From Pseudomonadota bacterium (GTDB lineage Bacteria > Desulfobacterota > Syntrophia > Syntrophales > UBA5619): 5,076 nt of DNA. The DNA lies in the NCBI GenBank assembly GCA_018896355.1, contig JAHIMW010000081.1, forward strand, positions 1 through 5,076, given 5' to 3'. Positions 1 to 4,594 of this stretch are shown in pieces. The position numbers and the translations under genes are program-made. Below the pieces are notes generated by a model. It did no database searches. It saw only the letters and a list, made by a program, of their open reading frames with translations, and was not told the DNA's origin. Each line of letters starts with the position of its first letter. Within the stretch, counting starts at the first letter, position 1.

Positions 1-388
1 GATACCAGTTCCTGGTCCGGTCAGTATCGCTTCCGGGAACCCCGGTCGTGTTGTAGTCGCCTACCTTCAGAGCAGTCAGGCGCGGCTGCGCGGCCAACTG
101 GGCCGCGCACTCAAAGAAAACACGGACTTTGTCGTGGTCTTTCCAGTATTCGGCGCACTGTGCAAAAGTTGCCTGAAGGTAATCCATGCCCGGAAGCTGG
201 TGCCGGTCGAGTTTGAGCAGTTGGAATTTCACGCACACCGGCTTCTCGGGATCGAGTCGCGCATCGAGGCTGTTCTGGATCAGCTCTCGGGCCAAATACC
301 GGTCTAAGTTGCCTTTGAACGTTTCGACTCCTGCATCGTGAAAGCCACTGTCCCGGCCACCGTCGTTTCTAGGGAATACCCAGTTCAT
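1..388 (-). CDS. GHKL-fold ATPase (MutL/MORC-like), N-terminal part, runs off the window
   Basis: Translating the minus strand from the ATG at 388-386 gives 129 residues with no stop before the window edge, beginning MNWVFPRNDGGRDSGF. Residues 34-43 read RELIQNSLDA, a textbook N-box of GHKL ATPases (Hsp90, MutL, histidine kinase fold), with the Mg-coordinating Asn at 39 and the likely catalytic Glu at 35. Residues 108-116 read LKVGDYNTTG, fitting the G1 box with Asp111 contacting adenine. The start lies 9 bp after the methyltransferase stop, in the same frame, behind AAAAGGG, so the two genes are co-transcribed. GHKL ATPases next to C5 methyltransferases are known from restriction-modification operons related to MutL and eukaryotic MORC; that role is inferred from context here. 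The C-terminal part, which would separate MORC-like from other GHKL proteins, is outside the window. The ATPase fold is well supported; the exact subfamily is not. Confidence 0.85.
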   Translation of the reverse strand, partial: MNWVFPRNDGGRDSGFHDAGVETFKGNLDRYLARELIQNSLDARLDPEKPVCVKFQLLKLDRHQLPGMDYLQATFAQCAEYWKDHDKVRVFFECAAQLAAQPRLTALKVGDYNTTGVPGSDTDRTRNWY

Positions 389-397
389 AGCCCTTTT

Positions 398-1438
398 CTA
401 TACCTCGCGCTTTCCATTCAAGGATTGGACATGGTGAATGACGCCCTCGGCGAGCCGAGCGACCAGCGGGACAGTCACCGAGTTGCCGATTTGCTTGTAA
501 ACCTGTGTGTTGGAGAGTCTATTCGATATCTGGAACCATGAGTCCTCATACCCCTGCAACCGCGCACACTCGCGCGGGGTCAGCTTTCTGATGCCCCAGC
601 GGTCCTTGATGACAGGTTGATTGTGCCCTCCTTCTCCCATGTTTGCCATGAGGGTGAAGCACATGTCCGACATGTTTTTCCGCACGTAGCTGCGGCGAAG
701 CTGGTAGATGTGTTCTAGCCCGCCCTTCTCGATTTCCTGCCGGAACAACTCGTAGTACTGCGAGTCGGGCGTGAAATAGAAGGTTGGGTCGGCCTTTCGT
801 TGAAGATCGAGAAAGCTGCGCACGGGTCGCCGGCTTTCCGGCGAAAGAGGGTTGGAAAACGCAAATGAATTGGTCTGGAAATGTGTCTGGCTCATGGCGA
901 CCATGAAGACGCGTTCGCGGTTCTGCGGAATGTCGGTGTAGTCAGCAGTGTTCAGGATACGTGCATTTGCGTCAGTGAACCAGTAGCCGGCTCTTTGGAT
1001 CTCGGTCTGGATGCGTTTGAATGTGCGCCCCTTGTCATGGGCCTTGAGGTTCTTGACATTCTCAAGGAGCAGAATTTTCGGTTTCTTTGTTCCAAATTCT
1101 CGGATGATTCTTATGATGTGCAAGAACAGGAGGCCGCGCGTGTCCTGAAAGCCACGCTTTTCGCCGGCAATCGAGAAGGCCTGGCAAGGAAAGCCTGCTG
1201 TGAGAACGTCAACGGGGGGAAGTTGATCTCCCTGAACGGACAGATCCTCAACGGGTTTTTCGATCCACCGCACGTCAGGGAAGTTCAGCTTGAACGTTTC
1301 TGCAGCGAATCTGTCTTTGTCGTTCGCCCATAGAACCGTCGCGCCATGCTGCTGAAACGCCTTGCAGAAGCCGCCAATTGCGGCAAAGAGAGAGCCTACG
1401 GATACATTGTCTCGATTTCTGTCCATCTCTTTCTTCAT
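398..1438 (-). CDS. DNA (cytosine-5-)-methyltransferase
   Basis: This 346-residue protein carries the full C5-methyltransferase motif series in canonical order. Motif I is SLFAAIGGF (16-24, AdoMet binding). Motif IV is GFPCQAFS (82-89) with catalytic Cys85. Motif VI is ENV (126-128) and motif VIII is QNRER (172-176). A target-recognition region spans about 200-277, ending in a GEGGHNQPVI element. Motif IX is RKLTPRECARLQGYED (284-299) and motif X is QVYKQIGNSVTVPL (312-325). It transfers a methyl group from AdoMet to C5 of cytosine in a short target; the target cannot be read from the sequence. The length is typical of single-domain enzymes and nothing is missing. The chosen ATG has AGGA 6 nt upstream and overlaps the stop of the small upstream ORF; a second Met at codon 5 is a possible alternative. 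The GHKL ATPase follows after 9 bp, suggesting the modification arm of a restriction or defence operon rather than an orphan methylase. Confidence 0.96.
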   Translation of the reverse strand: MKKEMDRNRDNVSVGSLFAAIGGFCKAFQQHGATVLWANDKDRFAAETFKLNFPDVRWIEKPVEDLSVQGDQLPPVDVLTAGFPCQAFSIAGEKRGFQDTRGLLFLHIIRIIREFGTKKPKILLLENVKNLKAHDKGRTFKRIQTEIQRAGYWFTDANARILNTADYTDIPQNRERVFMVAMSQTHFQTNSFAFSNPLSPESRRPVRSFLDLQRKADPTFYFTPDSQYYELFRQEIEKGGLEHIYQLRRSYVRKNMSDMCFTLMANMGEGGHNQPVIKDRWGIRKLTPRECARLQGYEDSWFQISNRLSNTQVYKQIGNSVTVPLVARLAEGVIHHVQSLNGKREV

Positions 1439-1542
1439 TCAGTTCCTGTCACTCTTCGCATAACACTCTCCATGATTGCCTCAGTTGCAACAAAAAAACC
1501 CGCTCTTTTTGTAGGAAACGGGGTTCTTGTTAGCCAGTCCAT
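1435..1542 (-). CDS. Small ORF (35 aa) translationally coupled to the methyltransferase
   Basis: The minus-strand ATG at 1542-1540 is preceded by GGAGGG four bases upstream, the strongest ribosome-binding site in the left block. It opens 35 codons beginning MDWLTRTPFPTKRAGFF and ending EAIMESVMRRVTGTE. The TGA stop shares bases with the methyltransferase ATG (ATGA), the classic arrangement for translational coupling. An in-frame TGA lies 17 codons upstream and no other ATG intervenes, so this is the natural start. I recognise no family. It contains a basic centre and a short amphipathic C-terminal stretch. It could be a genuine small protein (for example a regulator), a leader peptide that sets methyltransferase expression, or a decayed gene end. 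The ribosome site and overlap favour real translation; the function is unknown. Confidence 0.55.
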   Translation of the reverse strand: MDWLTRTPFPTKRAGFFVATEAIMESVMRRVTGTE

Positions 1543-1583
1543 ATTTCCCTCCGGCCTGGTTACACGGTATAGGGCTTTCTCAG

Positions 1584-1600
1584 CTGCATTTCAAATTCAG
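1584..1600. promoter_or_regulatory. Imperfect 17-bp palindrome in the methyltransferase leader
   Basis: The bases read CTGCATTTCAAATTCAG, an odd-length inverted repeat with arms CTGCATTT and AAATTCAG around a central C (7 of 8 positions symmetric). It lies between the proposed -10 box and the start of the small ORF, where a repressor could block transcription of the operon. No regulator gene is visible nearby. The half-site spacing (CTG-N11-CAG) differs by one base from the E. coli LexA box (CTG-N10-CAG), so a LexA assignment is not justified. Confidence 0.35.
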
Positions 1601-1627
1601 GAAGTTGCTATCACGATTTGCGTTAGA

Positions 1628-1655
1628 AATCTACTATAAAAACGAAAAATGTCAA
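1628..1655 (-). promoter_or_regulatory. Sigma70-like promoter of the methyltransferase operon
   Basis: On the minus strand a perfect -35 box TTGACA (1655-1650) is followed after 16 bp by TAGATT (1633-1628), a four-of-six match to TATAAT, with a T-rich spacer. Transcription would begin near 1620, leaving a leader of about 80 nt before the small ORF at 1542. It is correctly oriented and lies in the gap between the membrane-protein stop and the small ORF, so the left operon has its own promoter. Confidence 0.6.
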
Positions 1656-1730
1656 CCCATCGCTTTCAGGAAGCTATCCTTTTTCTCACAAGTACGTTTA
1701 AACCGGATGAACCTTTTTAAAACCCTCGCC

Positions 1731-2597
1731 TCACAGACGAAGGTCGTTCCGGGCCTTGTCCCGGCGGAAGAGTCCCGTGACGAGGTGATAGAGGGCGAAG
1801 AGCTCGAGTGAGAAGGGGATGTAGCCGAGGTAACCCGCAAGCGGCATCTCGAAGAGGTGAAAAACGTCGGCGTACGGGATCCGGTAGACCCATTTCGGCC
1901 ACGAATAAAAATTCCACATTTCCCAGAAGAGGCCGCAGATGAGGCAGCCTACGGAGAGGGCGATCACCGGCCGCCAGTCGCCCCGGGACAGATCGTCCAA
2001 GAGCGAACGGTTTCCCAGCCTCGCGTTCAGGGGTTCGATGATGCAGAAAATGGAACCCCAGACCAGCGGGAAGAAGAGCTCCGGCCAGGCGAGCAGGAGG
2101 AGCAGCATGAGACCGCCCGCAGCCGATAGACCGCGCAGCGTGGCGGGCGTTTTCCGGATGACCGGGCCGGGGCCGAGTCGCCGCACCCGTTTCCAGGTCC
2201 CCACCCACTCCGCCGTGCCGAAGACGGCGGGCATCACCGTGGAAAAACTGAGCGTGGAAAACGCCGCATATTCAAAGGTCGAGAAACTCTCCTTCCCGAG
2301 GTAGATCCAATTCTGCGTCCGGAGGTTGACCAGTTCGAAGAGCCACCAGGCGGGGGCCGATACCAGGAAGAGGCCCGCCCAGACGCCGGGCGTCCGGGTG
2401 AGGAGGGAGTGCCCCTTTCTGCAGAAGACGAGGGCGTCCACAAAGAGGCTGTAACCGAGCCAGAGCGGGAAGAAGCCCCAGTGGGTACGCGTCCCGGGGA
2501 GGGACCAGTTCAGGATCCAGAAGAGGGCGATCAGGGCAAGACCGATCCAACAGTGGACCGGCCATTTTCCCGTTTGTCCCGTCTTCTCCCCGGCCAT
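1731..2597 (-). CDS. Polytopic integral membrane protein, function unknown
   Basis: The 288-residue product is strongly hydrophobic, with about seven or eight likely membrane segments: roughly residues 14-31, 41-58, 70-90, 107-128, 154-171, 174-190, 208-227 and 250-276. The basic loop KRVRRLGPGPVIRK (136-149) would face the cytoplasm. There is no cleavable signal peptide. A conspicuous aromatic motif, WEMWNFYSWPKWVYRIPY (225-242), followed by LFEMPLAGYLGY (248-259), looks like a conserved core, but I cannot tie it to a characterised family; no catalytic, transporter or channel signature is recognisable. The start is supported by GGAGGA 7 nt upstream and by a one-base gap from the preceding 48-codon ORF, implying coupled translation. 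G+C is visibly higher than in the flanking accessory blocks, consistent with core chromosome. No hairpin-plus-T-run terminator is seen between its stop and the promoter of the methyltransferase operon. Confidence 0.85.
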   Translation of the reverse strand: MAGEKTGQTGKWPVHCWIGLALIALFWILNWSLPGTRTHWGFFPLWLGYSLFVDALVFCRKGHSLLTRTPGVWAGLFLVSAPAWWLFELVNLRTQNWIYLGKESFSTFEYAAFSTLSFSTVMPAVFGTAEWVGTWKRVRRLGPGPVIRKTPATLRGLSAAGGLMLLLLLAWPELFFPLVWGSIFCIIEPLNARLGNRSLLDDLSRGDWRPVIALSVGCLICGLFWEMWNFYSWPKWVYRIPYADVFHLFEMPLAGYLGYIPFSLELFALYHLVTGLFRRDKARNDLRL

Positions 2598-2598
2598 C

Positions 2599-2745
2599 TC
2601 AGTCCTCCATCTTCAGGACGGAGCGGACGAGGTTCTCCGTCGTATACTGGCCGTTCGAGATCTCGGCGAAGGCGTGTTCGCCGCCGAAGAGCTCCCGGCT
2701 CATCCGGATCTGCATGACCTCTTCGAACGCTGCGGTTTCGATCAT
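2599..2745 (-). CDS. Small conserved-looking hypothetical protein (48 aa)
   Basis: The minus-strand ATG at 2745-2743 opens 48 codons beginning MIETAAFEEVMQIRMSRELF, containing GGEHAFAEISNGQYTTENL, and ending VRSVLKMED. The TGA stop is one base from the ATG of the membrane protein (TGAGATG), so the two form a coupled pair. The translation is soluble, charged and helix-rich with a natural amino-acid mix, unlike the repetitive products of chance ORFs in high-G+C DNA. The purine run GAGAGAGAGG directly abuts the ATG, which is too close for an ideal ribosome site; a GTG four codons upstream (about 2757) or the Met at codon 11 (behind GAAGAGG) are alternative starts. An in-frame TGA further upstream bounds the frame. 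No family is recognised. Confidence 0.6.
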   Translation of the reverse strand: MIETAAFEEVMQIRMSRELFGGEHAFAEISNGQYTTENLVRSVLKMED

Positions 2746-2861
2746 CCTCTCTCTCACTGTTGTCGGCGGCCCCTTATATCACATTCGGCGTGCGATCGGT
2801 AGGCCGGAAAAGGTTCCGCCCCGTGCCGCAGGAAAATTCTCATGCAAAAGAAAAAAGATTC

Positions 2862-2870
2862 TGCTATCAT
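2862..2870 (+). promoter_or_regulatory. Possible extended -10 promoter for aroQ
   Basis: TGCTATCAT fits an extended -10 element (TG-N-TATNAT) in the AT-rich gap between the divergent 48-codon ORF and aroQ, about 68 bp before the aroQ ATG. No convincing -35 box lies at the usual spacing, which extended -10 promoters can tolerate. Confidence 0.35.
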
Positions 2871-2937
2871 TTCATCCGTTTTCGGGGAAGAAGATGGAAT
2901 TCTCGCGAAGGGGTTCTGAATCGGAGGTGGAAAAGGG

Positions 2938-3012
2938 ATGAAGAAGATTCTGGTGCTGCACGGCGTCAACCTGAACATGTTTGGGAAGCGGGACCCGCGA
3001 CCAACGGATTAA
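2938..3012 (+). pseudogene. aroQ: aroQ 5' fragment (type II 3-dehydroquinate dehydratase), truncated
   Basis: From the ATG at 2938, with GGAGGTGG 7 nt upstream, the frame reads MKKILVLHGVNLNMFGKRDP and then RPTD followed by TAA, 24 residues in all. The first 20 residues match the conserved N-terminus of type II dehydroquinases (pattern ILVLHGPNLNLLGKREP), which convert 3-dehydroquinate to 3-dehydroshikimate in the shikimate pathway. Intact enzymes are about 145 residues and continue with a Tyr-Gly catalytic-loop segment just after this point; here that segment, the active-site His/Glu/Arg residues and the whole remaining fold are absent in all frames. Similarity ends near base 2997, where the sequence turns AT-rich and non-coding. 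This points to disruption by insertion or rearrangement rather than a single frameshift. The Pro of HGPN is Val here, a mild substitution. The fragment cannot be an active enzyme. Confidence 0.8.
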
Positions 3013-3030
3013 AAGACGTTAACTGAAATT

Positions 3031-3059
3031 AGGCGATTCCCCATCAAAAATAATCGCTT
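3031..3059. repeat. Short inverted repeat just past the aroQ junction
   Basis: AGGCGATT (3031-3038) pairs with AATCGCTT (3052-3059), including one G-T wobble, around a 13-base A/C-rich loop. It starts about 34 bp after the end of AroQ similarity. There is no T-run, so it is not a standard terminator; it might be part of the end of an inserted element or a chance hairpin. Confidence 0.35.
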
Positions 3060-3070
3060 ATATGTCGTCC

Positions 3071-3145
3071 GGTTACAAAGAGCGTTTTGGATTACGTTAG
3101 ACCTTTTTGGTCTACTTTCGGTTAGGGCGGTTACGTTTTAGTTAC
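3071..3145 (+). repeat. Cluster of GGTTAC-like motifs
   Basis: Five same-strand hexamers occur within 75 bp: GGTTAC (3071), GATTAC (3090), GGTTAG (3120), GGTTAC (3129) and AGTTAC (3140). Start-to-start distances are 19, 30, 9 and 11 bp, near multiples of one helical turn. This resembles a set of phased protein-binding sites, but the motifs are short and the match is loose. Confidence 0.25.
3098..3114. repeat. Small hairpin TAGACC-TTTTT-GGTCTA
   Basis: A perfect 6-bp inverted repeat surrounds a loop of five T residues. It sits inside the GGTTAC-like cluster. It is low in G+C and has no following T-run, so terminator function is unlikely. Confidence 0.35.
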
Positions 3146-3174
3146 ATCGATCCGCCGCCGGACCACCCTGTCCC

Positions 3175-3229
3175 GACAGCCGATTGTTCAGAGGAAATCA
3201 ATCCGATTTTTGAAATTCACCCGGCTGTC
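3175..3229. repeat. Wide inverted repeat GACAGCCG / CGGCTGTC
   Basis: GACAGCCG (3175-3182) and CGGCTGTC (3222-3229) are exact reverse complements 39 bp apart. The enclosed segment contains a smaller pair, GATTG (3182-3186) and CAATC (3199-3203), which could form a nested alternative stem. It lies upstream of the Fic promoter and could be an operator pair or a structured RNA if transcribed from further upstream. Confidence 0.35.
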
Positions 3230-3251
3230 CAACCGAAGCAATCCCGTACAT

Positions 3252-3272
3252 CGGCAAATAAATCGGCAATAA
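3252..3272 (+). repeat. Operator-like direct repeat, copy 1 (upstream of the Fic promoter)
   Basis: The 21-bp unit contains two CGGCAA half-units starting 12 bp apart (3252 and 3264). It matches copy 2 at 3340-3360 at 20 of 21 positions, 88 bp away. Its right edge runs into a 14-bp palindrome, GCAATAAATATTGC (3266-3279), which touches the -35 region. A protein bound here would interfere with RNA polymerase, so a repressor site is the simplest reading. Confidence 0.6.
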
Positions 3273-3275
3273 ATA

Positions 3276-3302
3276 TTGCGTTTAATTTTATTATAGTATA
3301 AT
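3276..3302 (+). promoter_or_regulatory. Promoter of the Fic-primase operon
   Basis: A perfect TATAAT box at 3297-3302 is preceded by TTGCGT at 3276-3281 (spacer 15 bp, shorter than the ideal 17) in a very AT-rich stretch. Transcription would start near 3309, about 60 nt before the preferred Fic ATG. The -35 region overlaps a palindrome and the promoter is bracketed by two copies of a 21-bp repeat, suggesting tight control. Confidence 0.6.
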
Positions 3303-3339
3303 CTTCCTCGTAATCATGGATTATTTGCAGGATATTGAC

Positions 3340-3360
3340 CGGCAAATATATCGGCAATAA
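3340..3360 (+). repeat. Operator-like direct repeat, copy 2 (downstream of the Fic promoter)
   Basis: This is the second 21-bp copy, again with CGGCAA half-units 12 bp apart (3340 and 3352), differing from copy 1 by a single A/T change in the spacer. It falls in the transcribed leader just before the ribosome site GAGG (3361-3364). The sequence GCAAATA (3342-3348) inside it can pair with TATTTGC at 3322-3328, so a leader hairpin is also possible. Confidence 0.6.
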
Positions 3361-3370
3361 GAGGCAAAAT

Positions 3371-4585
3371 ATGCGATCTCAAATCCATCAAATGACCCCT
3401 CTCCTGCCCGAAGAGGCGGATGCGCTTCAGGATATTGCCCTGGAGGTGCTCCAGAAATCCGCCGCGCTCGGCAACCGACAGCATCCCGTGACACTCGACA
3501 CACTTCGGGAGTTGCTCCGGATCATCAATAGCTATTATTCCAATCTGATCGAGGGTCATAACACGCACCCTCATGACATCGTCCGCGCCATGCTGCAAGA
3601 GTACGATTCCGAACCGGCCAAGCGCAATCTTCAGATAGAAAGCGTTGCCCATATCACCGTCCAGAGGGATATGGAAATGAAGCTGCGGGAAAAGTCGGAT
3701 GTCAACATGGCTGGCCGGGAATTTCTCTGTTACCTGCACCGTGAGTTCTACCGGAAACTGCCTGAGGAATTTCGGGTCGTGACCAATCCTGAAACAGGTA
3801 AGGAAAGCCTGGTCGTGCCGGGAGAGCTCCGTGAAGAGGCCGTTAAGGTGGGATATCACAAGCCGCCGGGGCATGGCTCACTCAAGGAATTTCTCGACCG
3901 TTTCGGTGAATTTTATGCGCCGGACAGTCATCATGGCGTCCTGAAGCTTGTTGCGGCCGCGGCAGCCCACCATCGGCTGATGTGGGTTCACCCCTTCCTC
4001 GACGGCAACGGCCGGGTGGCGCGCCTCTTCTCCGAGGCATACTTTCACCGGATTCCGGTTCACGGTTTCGGACTCTGGTCGGTCAGCCGGGGGCTGGCGC
4101 GCAGAAACGTCGATTACAAGTCCGCCCTCGCCCGGGCCGATGCTCCCCGCCGGAACGACCTGGACGGCAGGGGAAATCTGTCCAATGAAGGGCTGACTTA
4201 TTTTTGCCGCTTCTTCCTGGAGGTCTGTCTCGACCAGGTGGAATATATGGGGGGCTTGCTGCGGTTGGAAGAGCTGGTTGAACGCATCAGGCGGTACGTC
4301 GAACTCCGAGGCTCCGGCATGATCCCCGGCCCGGCAGGGGAGAAGGGGCTGAGGGTTGAATCGGCCAGAATGCTCCAGGAGATTTTGGTGAAGGGCGAAG
4401 CGGCCCGGGGAGCCGTCATTGCAGCATCAGGTCTGAAAGAACGGACCGGGAGAAGTCTCCTGGGGCAACTTATCGAGGAGGGGTTGCTTGTTTCGGATAC
4501 GCCGAAAGGCGACGTTCGACTGGGCTTCCCGATTCATGCTGCGGGATGGTTTTTCCCGGATTTGTATCCCACATTATCTCGGTGA
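3371..4585 (+). CDS. Fic-family protein with N-terminal autoinhibitory motif
   Basis: The 404-residue product has the Fic active-site motif HPFLDGNGRVAR at residues 207-218: catalytic His207, phosphate-binding GNGR, and Asp211 for metal. Such enzymes usually transfer AMP from ATP to a hydroxyl side chain of a target protein. Residues 57-62 read SNLIEG, fitting the (S/T)xxxE(G/N) inhibitory helix of class II Fic proteins; Glu61 would block productive ATP binding until released. The C-terminal part (about 328-393, including ASGLKERTGRSLLGQLIEEGLL) looks like a winged helix, so the protein might bind DNA and regulate its own promoter. The chosen ATG has GAGG 6 nt upstream, and the product starts MRSQIHQMTPLLPEE. 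A TTG at 3335 would add 12 residues but encode them from the operator-like repeat, so I prefer the ATG. The primase-type gene follows after 9 bp. The target protein is unknown. Confidence 0.92.
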   Translation: MRSQIHQMTPLLPEEADALQDIALEVLQKSAALGNRQHPVTLDTLRELLRIINSYYSNLIEGHNTHPHDIVRAMLQEYDSEPAKRNLQIESVAHITVQRDMEMKLREKSDVNMAGREFLCYLHREFYRKLPEEFRVVTNPETGKESLVVPGELREEAVKVGYHKPPGHGSLKEFLDRFGEFYAPDSHHGVLKLVAAAAAHHRLMWVHPFLDGNGRVARLFSEAYFHRIPVHGFGLWSVSRGLARRNVDYKSALARADAPRRNDLDGRGNLSNEGLTYFCRFFLEVCLDQVEYMGGLLRLEELVERIRRYVELRGSGMIPGPAGEKGLRVESARMLQEILVKGEAARGAVIAASGLKERTGRSLLGQLIEEGLLVSDTPKGDVRLGFPIHAAGWFFPDLYPTLSR

Positions 4586-4594
4586 AGTTCTTCT

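Larger units (their letters stand above)
3013..3370. other. AT-rich non-coding stretch upstream of the Fic gene
   Basis: About 360 bp lie between the aroQ remnant and the preferred Fic start, with no plausible gene. The one longer open frame (3107-3301) begins with TTG, lacks a ribosome site and ends inside the Fic -10 box, so it is judged spurious. The stretch instead holds two short hairpins, a cluster of GGTTAC-like motifs, a wide 8-bp inverted repeat, the Fic promoter and two 21-bp operator-like repeats, each listed separately. No tRNA cloverleaf or recognisable insertion-sequence end was seen. Confidence 0.6.

Noticed and set aside
881..1333. A 150-codon plus-strand ORF opposite the methyltransferase.
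   Set aside because: It is antisense to a gene with every C5-methyltransferase motif and shows no domain of its own, so it is a shadow frame.
1489..1531. On the minus strand AACCCCG and CGGGTTTTTTT look like a rho-independent terminator.
   Set aside because: The stem has only about four contiguous G-C pairs and a 16-base loop, and it lies inside the 35-codon ORF between its ribosome site and the methyltransferase, where a terminator would silence the operon. Possible attenuation cannot be excluded, but support is too weak to list.
1584..1600. LexA/SOS box in the methyltransferase leader.
   Set aside because: The CTG and CAG half-sites are 11 bp apart instead of the 10 of the E. coli box, and the internal bases do not match it.
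1717..2208. A 163-codon minus-strand ORF overlapping the membrane-protein gene in another frame.
   Set aside because: It is rich in Arg, Pro and Gly, as expected of an out-of-frame reading in high-G+C DNA, while the membrane-protein frame is clearly hydrophobic and has a proper ribosome site.
3107..3301. A 64-codon open frame on the plus strand before the Fic gene.
   Set aside because: It begins with TTG without a ribosome site, has an unremarkable translation, and ends inside the Fic -10 box.
3316..3360. A 14-codon ATG ORF in the Fic leader (MDYLQDIDRQIYRQ).
   Set aside because: It has no Shine-Dalgarno sequence and its second half is simply the 21-bp repeat read as codons; a leader peptide is possible but unsupported.
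3335..3370. TTG start that would extend the Fic protein by 12 residues.
   Set aside because: The extension is encoded by the operator-like repeat, whereas the ATG at 3371 has GAGG at ideal spacing and an N-terminus that reads like the family's. It remains a minor alternative.
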